Shown: one piece after another, positions 1 to 8,324 of the stretch
How positions within the stretch are numbered: the stretch's first letter is position 1
How the letters are laid out: every line of letters starts with the position of its first letter
DNA from: an uncultured Spirochaetaceae bacterium
Lineage (GTDB): Bacteria; Spirochaetota; Spirochaetia; Sphaerochaetales; Sphaerochaetaceae
Assembly (NCBI GenBank): GCA_944389295.1
Contig: CALXLV010000003.1
Location: forward strand, 1-35,452
DNA length: 35,452 nt
Direction of reading: 5' to 3'
Notes under the pieces: generated by a model
Database searches by the model: none
What the model saw: only the letters and a program-made list of their open reading frames with translations
Told to the model about the DNA's origin: nothing
Translations under genes and position numbers: made by a program

Positions 1-1
1 T

Positions 2-2032
2 ACGGGAAAGACGAACCTCATAGAGCAGATGCTGTACTATGCAGGCGTTCTTTCCCGCCCCGAAACCGTTGACAGCGGAAAGACTGTCAGTGACTACACT
101 GACGAAGAGATCCAGAGAAAGATGTCCGTCCACTCGACACTTGCCTCGATGGAGTGGGACGGAAAGACGATAAACGTGCTCGACACACCGGGTACGGGAG
201 ACTTCATCGGAGAGGCCATATCCTCATTCAGAGCAACAGAAGCCGCGCTGATGCTGGTAGACGGCAGAGAAGGAGCGCAGATAGAGACGATAAAGCTCTG
301 GAGGAGACTTGACGAGAGAAACAAGCCGAGAGCTGTATTCATCAACAAGATGGACAAGGAAAGAGCCAGCTTCCGGTTCACGATAGATTCACTTGTAGAG
401 GAGTTCGGAGCCCATTTCGTCCCCGTCGTCATGGCACTGGGAGAAGCTGAGGAGTTCCACGGAGTCATAAACCTCATCGAGAACCAGGCATATGAGTGCC
501 ATGAGGGCGGAAAGGAGACTCCGATTCCGATTCCCGAGAAGTATCAGGCTGTAGTTGAGGATTTCCGCTCAAGGCTGATCGAGAACGCCGCGGAGGGAAC
601 CGACGAACTGATTGAGAAGTATTTTGCGGAGGGAACGCTCGAGCCGGATGACATCAGGCACGGACTTGCCGTCGGCATGAGGACGAACAGGGTCGTTCCG
701 GTATTCTGCGGCGCGACAGACAAGGGTGCGGGAATCACATCGCTTCTCAACTTCATCAAGAACAACTTCCCATGGCCGCTCGGCATCGAGGAGTACATCA
801 TCGGCCGCGAGGGCGAGGAGACCACGATCGAGATCGATCCCGACAAGCCCTTCTCCGCCTACTCATTCAAGACGACCATCGACCAGTTCTCCGGAAAGAT
901 GAGCTTCCTGAAGATAGTCACAGGCGTACTCACACCCGATACCGACATCTACAACAACGAGATCGGCAAGAAGGCGAAGCCCGGAAAGCTGTACAGGGCG
1001 GTCGGAAAGAAACTCATAGAGACTGACGCTCTGCAGGCCGGCGATATCGGCATCATCACCAAGTGTGACATCGCATATACAAACGCCACATTGGTTGCGG
1101 GTCCGGAATATAAGAGAAGATTCAGGCCTCTAAAGATGCCGCAGCCGATCTACCAGCTTGCGATCTCAGCCGCGGACAAGAAGAGCGAGGACAAGATGAA
1201 CGACGCCCTCCACAAGATCGCGGAAGAGGATCTGACATTCCAGATGCAGTACAACGAGGAGACGAAGGAATCCATCATCGGAGGCATGGGCGAGCTCCAT
1301 ATCGGAATGATTCTCGACAAGATAAGGGAGAAGCAGAAGATACAGATAAACACGAGAGTGCCCAAGATCGCATACAGGGAGACAATAACAAAGGATTCCG
1401 GACTAGCGGAGTACACTCACAAGAAGCAGACCGGCGGACACGGACAGTTCGGAAAGGTCGTCATCGACATCGCCCCGATAGAGCGCGGAAAGTACTACGA
1501 GTTCACGAACGCGGTCAAAGGCGGAGCTGTCTCCAAGGGCTACATACCCGGAATCGAGAAGGGAATACACGAGGCGATGGAGGAAGGCTATCTCGCAGGC
1601 TATCCTCTTGTTGACATCGGCGTAACGCTCATCGACGGCAAGGAACACCCCGTTGACTCCTCTGAAATGGCGTTCAAGCTCGCCGCCAAGGGTGCGATGC
1701 AGAATGCTCTCGCAAAAGCGGGCTGCGTGCTCCTTGAGCCGTTCATGAAGCTGGAAGTATTCGTCGATCAGGAGTATCTCGGTTCAATCCTCTCCGATCT
1801 CTCCTCGAAGCGAGGACGCGTTCTCGGGCAGGAAGAGAAAGGCCACGTCGTGTGCGTCAGGGCCGAGGTCCCTATGGCGGAGCTGAGAAACTACGCCATA
1901 GAGCTCAAGTCAATGACCTCCGGAACAGGCTCGTTCGAGCTTGAGTTCGATCACTACGAGGAGCTGCACGGTAAGCTCGCAGAGGATGTGATCGAGGAAT
2001 CGAAGAAAGCGAAGGCGGAGGCCGAAGGCTGA
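2..2032 (+). CDS. Elongation factor G-like GTPase (EF-G-2 type), 5' end missing
   Basis: A translational GTPase of the EF-G family, of which 676 residues are visible. The gene begins upstream of the window: the reading frame is open from base 2, where the end of the P-loop (TGKT) is seen, so the ATG at 29 is internal. The order is G domain with NKMD, domain II, then the C-terminal EF-G domains with the typical KKQTGGHGQFG stretch. The switch II motif reads DTPGT (Thr at visible residue 65), where canonical EF-G and EF-Tu have DTPGH; the RGITI-type switch I motif is also absent. From memory, Thermus EF-G-2 has a similar replacement, so this is probably the second, non-canonical EF-G paralogue and not the main translocase. 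It acts on the ribosome by homology; the exact step is unknown. A terminator follows. Confidence 0.88.
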   Translation, partial: TGKTNLIEQMLYYAGVLSRPETVDSGKTVSDYTDEEIQRKMSVHSTLASMEWDGKTINVLDTPGTGDFIGEAISSFRATEAALMLVDGREGAQIETIKLWRRLDERNKPRAVFINKMDKERASFRFTIDSLVEEFGAHFVPVVMALGEAEEFHGVINLIENQAYECHEGGKETPIPIPEKYQAVVEDFRSRLIENAAEGTDELIEKYFAEGTLEPDDIRHGLAVGMRTNRVVPVFCGATDKGAGITSLLNFIKNNFPWPLGIEEYIIGREGEETTIEIDPDKPFSAYSFKTTIDQFSGKMSFLKIVTGVLTPDTDIYNNEIGKKAKPGKLYRAVGKKLIETDALQAGDIGIITKCDIAYTNATLVAGPEYKRRFRPLKMPQPIYQLAISAADKKSEDKMNDALHKIAEEDLTFQMQYNEETKESIIGGMGELHIGMILDKIREKQKIQINTRVPKIAYRETITKDSGLAEYTHKKQTGGHGQFGKVVIDIAPIERGKYYEFTNAVKGGAVSKGYIPGIEKGIHEAMEEGYLAGYPLVDIGVTLIDGKEHPVDSSEMAFKLAAKGAMQNALAKAGCVLLEPFMKLEVFVDQEYLGSILSDLSSKRGRVLGQEEKGHVVCVRAEVPMAELRNYAIELKSMTSGTGSFELEFDHYEELHGKLAEDVIEESKKAKAEAEG

Positions 2033-2038
2033 AAAGCG

Positions 2039-2068
2039 GAGGGCGGCCTGCGGGCTGCCCTCTTTCCA
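2039..2068 (+). terminator. Rho-independent terminator after the EF-G-like gene
   Basis: A 10-bp stem (2039-2048 with 2053-2062, one G-T pair) closes a TGCG tetraloop and is followed by a pyrimidine-rich run. It lies six bases after the stop codon. The stem is symmetrical enough to work also for the leftward trmB transcript. Confidence 0.75.
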
Positions 2069-2216
2069 TTTCCGAATGACAACTGCATGAAATGATATCT
2101 GACTCTCTATAATTCTGCAGTATTCTTATATAATTCAGATATGATTATAATCGCAACAGATATGAATATCATATGATAAAAATAGCTTTAGCATATGATA
2201 TATTTCTGAACCGGTA

Positions 2217-2948
2217 TCAGAATATATCGGCTTTCTCAAGCCATATCTCGTTTATCGGATGCTCCTTCTCCATTCCCTTCTGCTCGAACTTTGTCACAGG
2301 ACGCCATGTCACAGGAGGAGCGAAGCCTCCGAAGGGATTCATCAGAAGCGGCTCGTTCTCGGAAAGCTCCAGAACTTCCTCAGCATACTCCTCCCAGTCG
2401 GTGACCATGTAGATATATCCGCCCTTCTTCAGTTTCGTTGCAAGAAGATGGAGGAACTCCGGATTCATGAGCCTCCGCTTGTGATGTCTCTTCTTCTGCC
2501 ACGGATCGGGGAAGAATACATGGAAGCCGTCGACGGACGAGTCCGCGATCATATGGTTAAGGACATCCACGGCGTTGAAGCGCATTATGCGGACATTATC
2601 GATCTGCCTCTCGCCAAGGTCCTCAAGCAGATGGACGAAACCCTGCAGGAATACCTCGATTCCGATGTAGTTGCACTCAGGACGGCGGAGCGCGATCTCC
2701 GCGGTGGTGTCCCCCATGCCGAATCCGATCTCTATGACCGTGGGATTGTCATTGCCGAAAACGGAACGGTAATCGAGGATCTCATCGCGGAAGAAAAGCC
2801 CGTACTTCTCCATGTAGGCGCCTATCACCCTGCGTGCCTTGTCGGAAAGCACGTTGTTGCGCAGTACATAGCTTTTTACCGTGCGCTCCTTTCCTTCCCT
2901 TATCTCTATCCTGTTAGCATTCTCAAATAGCTCGTTCTCTGTCATCAA
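2217..2948 (-). CDS. trmB: tRNA (guanine-N7-)-methyltransferase TrmB
   Basis: SAM-dependent enzyme that makes m7G46 in the tRNA variable loop; cytoplasmic. The 243 residues include the SAM-binding loop EIGFGMGD (residues 73-80), a GIEV acidic strand near 96 and the family signature PDPW followed by KKRHHKRRL (147-160). Length fits bacterial TrmB, with a slightly long N-terminus. Its ATG overlaps the mfd stop codon (TGATG), so it is translationally coupled downstream of mfd in a two-gene leftward operon. A weak inverted repeat (2204-2222) spans its stop codon, and about 180 bases of AT-rich DNA separate it from the EF-G-like gene. Confidence 0.93.
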   Translation of the reverse strand: MMTENELFENANRIEIREGKERTVKSYVLRNNVLSDKARRVIGAYMEKYGLFFRDEILDYRSVFGNDNPTVIEIGFGMGDTTAEIALRRPECNYIGIEVFLQGFVHLLEDLGERQIDNVRIMRFNAVDVLNHMIADSSVDGFHVFFPDPWQKKRHHKRRLMNPEFLHLLATKLKKGGYIYMVTDWEEYAEEVLELSENEPLLMNPFGGFAPPVTWRPVTKFEQKGMEKEHPINEIWLEKADIF

Positions 2949-5900
2949 AGAAGTCTCCTAAGCTGTTCGAGGATGAAGAGCGCCTTGTCCTTCAGAGAGA
3001 CCGCGCCGGTCTGCATCCTCATATGCGTCATGTTGCGGCTGTCCATCTGCACCTTGCCGTCTGAGAGGCGCAGAAGCGATATCACCCTGTCCGGGTTGAT
3101 CGCAGAGAGCTTGCCGAACTCTATGTCGACGACACCGCGGCTCTCTGAAAGATGGTAGATGGAAAGACGGCGGCAGATTATCTTTATCTCTGCGATGCAG
3201 AAGAGATTGTCAACCTCCTCCGGCATCTGGCCGTAGCGGTTCTCAAGCTCGGACCGCAGACCTTCAAGCTGTCCCTCTGTGGAAATCGATGCGATCTTCT
3301 TGTATGCCTCGAACTTGGATGACGGGTCCGCGATGTACCCGTCGGGGATAAAGCCTGAGTAGTCGAGCTCGAGCAGGACATCGCGCTCGTTTTCCTTCGC
3401 GGTGTCTGTAAGGCGGTCAATCTCCTCTTCAAGAAGCCTCATGTACATATCAAGTCCGACAGCCTCCAGATGCCCCGACTGCTCCCTGCCGAGAATATTC
3501 CCCGCACCCCTTATCTCCATGTCTTTCATAGCGACCTTGAAGCCGGAGCCGAGCGCGGTGTTCTCCGAGAGCACGCGCAGCCTTCTTATCGCATCATCGT
3601 TGAGAAGCGACCTGTCCTTGTAGAGAAGGTAGCAGTAGGCCTTCCTGTCCGAACGCCCCACTCTTCCCCTGAGCTGGTAGAGCTGCGACAGCCCGAACCT
3701 GTCTGCCTGGTCTATGATTATCGTGTTGACATTGGGAATATCGATGCCGTTCTCGATTATCGTCGTGGAGACAAGCACCTGTATCCCCTCATAGACAAAG
3801 CGGTGCATGATATCCTCAAGCTCTGGAGCCTCCATCTGACCGTGGGCGCTCTCGACTATGGCGTAAGGTATCTCCGCGCGGATCATCTGCACGATATCCT
3901 CAAGGTCGTCGATGCGGTTGTGGAGGTAGAACACCTGTCCGCCTCTCTCAAGCTCGCGCCTGATCGCATCGGCGACAGTTTTCACCGAAAACTGTTCGAT
4001 CGTCGTCTCCACCGGCTGACGCTCACGCGGCGCAGTGGTCAGAAGCGACATGTCACGCACCTTCAGAAGCGACATATAGAGCGTGCGCGGTATCGGGGTC
4101 GCGGAGAGCGTCAGGGAATCGACATTGGTTTTCATCTGCTTGATTCTCTCCTTGTCCTTGACGCCGAATCTCTGCTCCTCATCGACTATCAGAAGGCCGA
4201 GGTTGCTGAAAGTCACAGACTTCTGCAGTATCTTGTGAGTGCCGAAGAGCACATCCACCGAACCGTCCGCAGCCCCGCTGAGAACCTTGCGCTGCTCCTT
4301 TCCGGAGACAAAACGCGAGAGTATTCCGGGATTTACCGGAAATGATCCGAGGCGCTGGCGGAAGTTGTTGTAGTGCTGCTCGGCAAGAATAACGGTGGGG
4401 GCGAGAAAAGCCACCTGCTTCCCGCTCATCACAGCTTTGAAAGCCGCGCGGAACGCGATCTCCGTCTTTCCGTATCCGACATCGCCGCAGACAAGTCGGT
4501 CCATAACCTTGTCCGACTCCATGTCCTTCTTTATATCCTCAATGCACCTCAGCTGGTCGGGAGTCTCCGTGAACGGGAAAGACGCCTCAAACTGCACCTG
4601 CCAGTCATTGTCGCGGGCAAATGGATAACCGTGGGCTCTCTCCCTCTCGGCATAGAGATGGACAAGCTCCGCGGCAAGCTCCTGCGCGTTCTTTACCGCC
4701 TTCTCCTTCTTCTTTGACCATCCGGAGGAGCCGAGGACATCGAGCTTGGGGGCGCGGCCGTCGCTTCCGATGTACTTCTGCACAAGGTCGGCCTGCTCGA
4801 TGGGAACGTAGAGATACTCCTTGTTTGCATACTCTATCTTTATGTAGTCCCTCTCGGTGCGGCTTGTCTTAACCCTGTCTATCTTCAGGAAGCGCCCTAT
4901 TCCGTAGCTGACGTGGACAACATAGTCCCCTTCCTTGAGCTCGACAAACGAATCAAGCGGCGATGACACTGTCTCGGCGACGGAACGCGCCCTCTTTCTC
5001 TTCCTGCCGAATATCTCGCTGTCAAGAACTACAAGGAGCGGCACAGACTCTATCTGGAAGCCAGAGGAGATATCAGAGACCTCGATCGTAACGGAGAAAT
5101 CCCTCAGCACGCTCTCAAGCCTCTCCTTCTGCACATCAGAAGGTGCGACAACCACGACATTCCACCCGTTCTTCAGAAGGGCAGCTATATCATCCTTGAA
5201 GTACGTCACATTACCGAAGTACGAACGGGATGACGAGACGCCGAAATGCTCATATTCAGGAGAGGAGATATCGTAGGTGATGAACGCTGATGAAAGCGAG
5301 GAGGAGAAAGACTCCCAGGGAAAGAGGAGCTTGTCAGGAAGGAGAGCCGAAGCATCCTCCTTGTAGGCTTCCGAAAACCTCGACTTCGCCTCATTCTGCA
5401 TCGCCTTCCACGACGTAGCCACGCGCTCGCTTCCGGAGATTATGAAGTAGTCCTTCTCTCCTATATAGCTCTGCATCGCAGAGAAAAGCGGACTGGAGGC
5501 ACCTGAGAACAAGGGGATGCTTATCCTGTTCTTCTCTTCTCTGCTCTTCTGCGTCAGAGGATCGAAGAACGATATCCTGCCTATAGTGTCCCAGTCGGCA
5601 TGAATCCTCACGGGCTCATCAAATGAGAATGGAAAGATATCCATGACCTCGCCGCGGAGAGAGAATGACCCCGCCTCGAAACACGACGGCGTTCTGTAGT
5701 ATCCCGCAGCCGTAAGCTCCTCGGCAAGCTCCACAGGACGGAACTCATCTCCTTTCCTCAGCCTGATCGAAGTCCTGTCCAAAGTCTCAGGGGACATAAC
5801 AGGAGAGACAAACGCTCTCAGGGATGCGATGACGATGCCGCTCTTCATCTCGGCTATGGCATCGAGGGCTTTCTTCTGCTCATATTCGGCAGATGAGAGA

Positions 5901-6184
5901 GAGAAAGCGGAATAGAGCTGCTTGCCGCTCGACGGCAGGAGGACGACGTCAGGACCTTTGTCATCAGAAAGATCATCCGCCAGCGACGATGCGTAGTCAT
6001 CGGTGGAACAGATGACAAAGATGCGCCCGCCCCTTCTCTCCGCGATCATCCTCACGGCGCGCGAAAGGGGGTAGAAATCCAGACCGTCAGCCCTGACTAT
6101 GCCGCCTGTCTGGAGGGATGCCCTCCTGATGGCGGGATTCCTGCCGACATAATCCGAGACAAAATCCCTTATTCTCCTGTTCAC
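2945..6184 (-). CDS. mfd: Transcription-repair coupling factor Mfd
   Basis: DNA translocase that removes RNA polymerase stalled at lesions and recruits UvrA. The 1079 residues show an N-terminal UvrB-like region, a CarD-like RNA-polymerase-interaction domain near residues 415-475 (GDYVVHVSYGIGRF), helicase motif I GDVGYGKT near 565, the DEEQ Walker B box near 668, motif VI GRVGRSDRKAY near 843, and a C-terminal TRCF domain. The start is GTG at 6184: no closer in-frame start fits, and a good promoter puts the transcription start at or next to this codon, so the mRNA looks leaderless. trmB overlaps its end. Length is slightly below E. coli Mfd (1148). Confidence 0.96.
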   Translation of the reverse strand: MNRRIRDFVSDYVGRNPAIRRASLQTGGIVRADGLDFYPLSRAVRMIAERRGGRIFVICSTDDYASSLADDLSDDKGPDVVLLPSSGKQLYSAFSLSSAEYEQKKALDAIAEMKSGIVIASLRAFVSPVMSPETLDRTSIRLRKGDEFRPVELAEELTAAGYYRTPSCFEAGSFSLRGEVMDIFPFSFDEPVRIHADWDTIGRISFFDPLTQKSREEKNRISIPLFSGASSPLFSAMQSYIGEKDYFIISGSERVATSWKAMQNEAKSRFSEAYKEDASALLPDKLLFPWESFSSSLSSAFITYDISSPEYEHFGVSSSRSYFGNVTYFKDDIAALLKNGWNVVVVAPSDVQKERLESVLRDFSVTIEVSDISSGFQIESVPLLVVLDSEIFGRKRKRARSVAETVSSPLDSFVELKEGDYVVHVSYGIGRFLKIDRVKTSRTERDYIKIEYANKEYLYVPIEQADLVQKYIGSDGRAPKLDVLGSSGWSKKKEKAVKNAQELAAELVHLYAERERAHGYPFARDNDWQVQFEASFPFTETPDQLRCIEDIKKDMESDKVMDRLVCGDVGYGKTEIAFRAAFKAVMSGKQVAFLAPTVILAEQHYNNFRQRLGSFPVNPGILSRFVSGKEQRKVLSGAADGSVDVLFGTHKILQKSVTFSNLGLLIVDEEQRFGVKDKERIKQMKTNVDSLTLSATPIPRTLYMSLLKVRDMSLLTTAPRERQPVETTIEQFSVKTVADAIRRELERGGQVFYLHNRIDDLEDIVQMIRAEIPYAIVESAHGQMEAPELEDIMHRFVYEGIQVLVSTTIIENGIDIPNVNTIIIDQADRFGLSQLYQLRGRVGRSDRKAYCYLLYKDRSLLNDDAIRRLRVLSENTALGSGFKVAMKDMEIRGAGNILGREQSGHLEAVGLDMYMRLLEEEIDRLTDTAKENERDVLLELDYSGFIPDGYIADPSSKFEAYKKIASISTEGQLEGLRSELENRYGQMPEEVDNLFCIAEIKIICRRLSIYHLSESRGVVDIEFGKLSAINPDRVISLLRLSDGKVQMDSRNMTHMRMQTGAVSLKDKALFILEQLRRLL

Positions 6185-6191
6185 TCGATGG

Positions 6192-6220
6192 AATATAGCG
6201 GATTATCATGATCCGCACAA
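6192..6220 (-). promoter_or_regulatory. mfd promoter (leaderless geometry)
   Basis: On the minus strand a -35 TTGTGC (6215-6220), a 17-base spacer and a -10 TATATT (6192-6197) are followed by 7 bases and then the GTG start of mfd. The spacer holds a near-palindrome (GGATCATGATAATCC). The predicted start of transcription coincides with the start codon within a base. Confidence 0.65.
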
Positions 6221-6247
6221 TGAGGAGGGAATGGCGTTCACCGGCGT

Positions 6248-6276
6248 TTGAAGAGCCGCGGCGAATCAGCTAAAAT
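6248..6276 (+). promoter_or_regulatory. Promoter of the IMPase-family gene (leaderless geometry)
   Basis: TTGAAG (6248-6253), 17-base spacer, TAAAAT (6271-6276), then 7 bases to ATG 6284. The longer reading frame beginning with TTG at 6248 starts inside this -35 box, and the ATG at 6275 lies in the -10 box, so 6284 is the best start. Confidence 0.65.
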
Positions 6277-6283
6277 GATATCC

Positions 6284-7081
6284 ATGCTCGACAAAGACAG
6301 ACTCGATACACTCGCCGGAGAGATAGAGAAGGCCGGACGCTATGCCTTCAGGATGCAGAGCCTCGTGCACAGGTCATTCAAGAGCGACGGCTCGGTGCTC
6401 ACAGAGGCCGACACTGCAATAAGCCGGCACATCACAGGGTGCATACACGAGCTTTTTCCAGAGGCGGGAGTGATAAGCGAGGAGGAAAAGGCAGAGGATT
6501 CGCGCGACAGGGAGTGGATATTCATCCTCGATCCTATCGACGGGACCGACGTCTACTCGCAGGGACTTCCCTCATTCGCCGTATCGCTCGGGATTCTCGA
6601 CGGCAATCGTGAGCCTGTCGGAGCGTATATCTCGGCACCGCGTTTCGGCATCGGGACAGAGAGCCTCTTTATCAGGCTTGACCCCGGCGGAGATGTCACT
6701 CTCAACGGAGAGAAGCTGGAAACAGCGGAAAACAAGGATGTGATCTCGCAGATAACGATGGGATCAAAGGGAGCGAGGGAGCTCGATTTCTCCTCATTCC
6801 GCGGCAAGGTAAGGGTATTCGGATCGACGATCATACACATACTCTCCCCCGTCATATTCCCGTCGATAGAGGGAACCGTGGTGCAGAAGTGCTTTGTCTG
6901 GGATATCGTATCGGCCCACGCTGTCATGAAAAGGGCGGGGATGGATCTCGAGAGAGAGGACGGTACGCCGTTCAGCTACTCAGACAGCTTCATCTTTTCC
7001 AAGGAACCTCTGGACACTGTCCTGTATGGGGGGACGGAAAGAGGAAGAAGGGAGCTCAGGACCACTCTTCCGCCGAAATGA
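6284..7081 (+). CDS. Inositol monophosphatase family protein
   Basis: Mg-dependent, Li-sensitive-type sugar or nucleotide phosphatase fold (IMPase/CysQ/FBPase superfamily), 265 residues from ATG 6284. The metal-site pieces are visible: EE at 66-67, DPIDGTD at 83-89, and a C-terminal WD at 206-207 in VWDIVSAHA. Substrate cannot be told from sequence; candidates are myo-inositol 1-phosphate, fructose 1,6-bisphosphate and 3'-phosphoadenosine 5'-phosphate. It is a single gene, divergent from mfd across a short promoter region. Its last 26 bases overlap the tail of the convergent NTPase gene. Translation would start on a leaderless mRNA. Confidence 0.85.
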   Translation: MLDKDRLDTLAGEIEKAGRYAFRMQSLVHRSFKSDGSVLTEADTAISRHITGCIHELFPEAGVISEEEKAEDSRDREWIFILDPIDGTDVYSQGLPSFAVSLGILDGNREPVGAYISAPRFGIGTESLFIRLDPGGDVTLNGEKLETAENKDVISQITMGSKGARELDFSSFRGKVRVFGSTIIHILSPVIFPSIEGTVVQKCFVWDIVSAHAVMKRAGMDLEREDGTPFSYSDSFIFSKEPLDTVLYGGTERGRRELRTTLPPK

Positions 7082-7502
7082 TCTCTGCATCGCGGATTGA
7101 GAATGCCTCGATCACGCTGTCAACAAACTCATCGCGGACCGAGAGCGTAAGATTGACGTTCCTCTCAAGAAGGAGCGGAAGCGCAGGTGCAAAGCCCTTT
7201 CCCGACAGCTCCAGCCTGCCTATCTCATCGATGAACACATCGCCTGCAGAGTATCCGGAGAGGATTATATCGGCCTCGTCGAAAACAGAGCTGTCGTAGT
7301 ACCACTTCCCGATCATATCGTCAAAAAGCGGCTCAGGAGTCATCAGAAGCCAGCTCCCGCCGGTCTCCAGCGAGCGGAGGAAGCGGCACTCGCCTCTTTT
7401 ATCAGTAAGGAACCCCAGCGGAGATGGCGAAAGAGATGCAAGGTGCTCTGTCAGCGTAGACTTGCCCTTCCCCTTGCCGCCGCTGACGATCCTCACGCCC
7501 AT
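7056..7502 (-). CDS. THEP1-like nucleoside-triphosphatase (NTPase_1 family)
   Basis: Small P-loop protein of 148 residues. It has an N-terminal Walker A GGKGKGKST (8-16) and a Walker B of the form VFIDEIGRLEL (89-99). DEIG followed by a hydrophobic-E-L pattern is typical of the THEP1/NTPase_1 family known from archaea, Aquifex and Thermotoga. Those enzymes hydrolyse NTPs in vitro, but their cellular role is not settled. The gene starts two bases after the stop codon of the upstream ACT-domain gene, so the two are one transcription unit. There is no export signal. Family assignment is by motif only. Confidence 0.75.
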   Translation of the reverse strand: MGVRIVSGGKGKGKSTLTEHLASLSPSPLGFLTDKRGECRFLRSLETGGSWLLMTPEPLFDDMIGKWYYDSSVFDEADIILSGYSAGDVFIDEIGRLELSGKGFAPALPLLLERNVNLTLSVRDEFVDSVIEAFSIRDAEIISAEEWS

Positions 7503-7504
7503 CC

Positions 7505-8170
7505 TTAGAACTCTCCGGAGAGAAATGCGTTCAGCGCCTCATAGGCTCTCGAGCTCTCCTCCTTGCGCACGACGAACGTAAGCACGTTCATCGTTGATAT
7601 CAGCTCGATGATGTTCACGCTTTCCCACGTCAGCTTCCTCACCGCCATGTATATTATTCCTGGCGTCTGGAGGAAATCTCCCTTGAATACTATCGAGATC
7701 GCGACAAGGTCCGAGAAGCGGTGGATCACATCGTCCTCGTCAATCAGGGCATCGACATTCGGCCTGTACTTGTCCGACACAGAGAGCGATATCTCATGCG
7801 TGCCGACCGTGATGTTGAGGAAATCTCCGGAAGAGGGCTTGACGATGCTGTAGAGTTTCGTCAGCGCCGCCGCGTTCTCGTCGCTCAGGCGGAGGTTGAG
7901 ATCGTAGATGTTCGTTTTCATCGATATCTCAAAGCCGATGCTGCCTCTCTGCGGTTTCTGCTCGGTCCTCTCCTTCAGTTCTCCCGCATAGCGCCTCGCA
8001 GCCATCACTATCGCCGACGAGCTCACAGGCGATCCGTACAGCGCCTCGACCCTCGGCTTTATGAATCTCGCGAGGTTCGAGTACGAGATGATGTCCTGCA
8101 GTATCATCTCGGAAATGAAGGGGCTCTGATCGATTATCTCCTTGACATAGGCTGCGACGGATGTCTGCAT
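7505..8170 (-). CDS. ACT-domain protein, possible regulator
   Basis: Protein of 221 residues. The C-terminal part (about 170-221) has the ACT pattern: a basic strand, NIIELIST, a TFVV strand and a final helix, as in amino-acid-binding regulatory domains. The N-terminal 65 residues are helical (SNLARFIKP, SSAIVMAARR) and could be a winged-helix or oligomerisation module. The middle may hold a second, degenerate ACT-like unit. The start is fixed by a perfect AGGAGG five bases upstream (8176-8181). It leads a two-gene operon with the THEP1-like NTPase, and two adjacent dyads cover its probable promoter. It could be the regulator that binds them, but no DNA-binding motif is certain. I do not recognise a named family. 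Confidence 0.7.
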   Translation of the reverse strand: MQTSVAAYVKEIIDQSPFISEMILQDIISYSNLARFIKPRVEALYGSPVSSSAIVMAARRYAGELKERTEQKPQRGSIGFEISMKTNIYDLNLRLSDENAAALTKLYSIVKPSSGDFLNITVGTHEISLSVSDKYRPNVDALIDEDDVIHRFSDLVAISIVFKGDFLQTPGIIYMAVRKLTWESVNIIELISTMNVLTFVVRKEESSRAYEALNAFLSGEF

Positions 8171-8185
8171 CTTTTCCTCCTAGTC

Positions 8186-8224
8186 TGTGTTATTTAAACA
8201 ACACTATGTTATGACAATAACACA
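8186..8224. promoter_or_regulatory. Double-dyad operator upstream of the ACT-domain operon
   Basis: Two inverted repeats lie side by side: GTGTT/AACAC arms around 8 bases (8187-8204) and TGTTAT/ATAACA arms around 4 bases (8207-8222). The outer arms TGTGTTAT (8186-8193) and ATAACACA (8217-8224) also pair. All four half-sites fit TGTGTTAT closely. Dyad centres are 19 bases apart, nearly two helical turns. A minus-strand -35-like TTGTCA (8212-8217) and -10-like TAAATA (8191-8196) lie inside the dyads, but with a short 15-base spacer. The binding protein is unknown. Confidence 0.55.
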
Positions 8225-8308
8225 AAAGACAGAGAACTGCCAATACCTGAGAGAGAAAAGGAAAGTGGCGGACGGAAAGGGAATGGCGATGCACTTCTCA
8301 GGATTCTG

Positions 8309-8317
8309 TGCTATCAT
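8309..8317 (+). promoter_or_regulatory. nrdR extended -10 (leaderless geometry)
   Basis: TGC TATCAT, an extended -10 element, ends 7 bases before the nrdR ATG. There is no clear -35 and no Shine-Dalgarno. This supports ATG 8325 as the start and not the in-frame ATG upstream at 8187, which lies in the operator region. Confidence 0.6.
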
Positions 8318-8324
8318 CTCACAC

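Noticed and set aside
2167..2178. Perfect palindrome TATCATATGATA downstream of trmB
   Set aside because: It lies in AT-rich DNA between two gene ends, where short palindromes are expected and no promoter is regulated.
2259..2930. 223-codon open frame opposite trmB
   Set aside because: Shadow of trmB, whose motifs are clear.
3470..4345. Long open frame (291 codons) opposite mfd
   Set aside because: It mirrors the codon structure of mfd, has no site or domain, and mfd is certain here.
8186..8224. NrdR box near nrdR
   Set aside because: The half-sites (TGTGTTAT) and the 19-base dyad spacing do not fit the NrdR box consensus or its usual spacing of about three helical turns.
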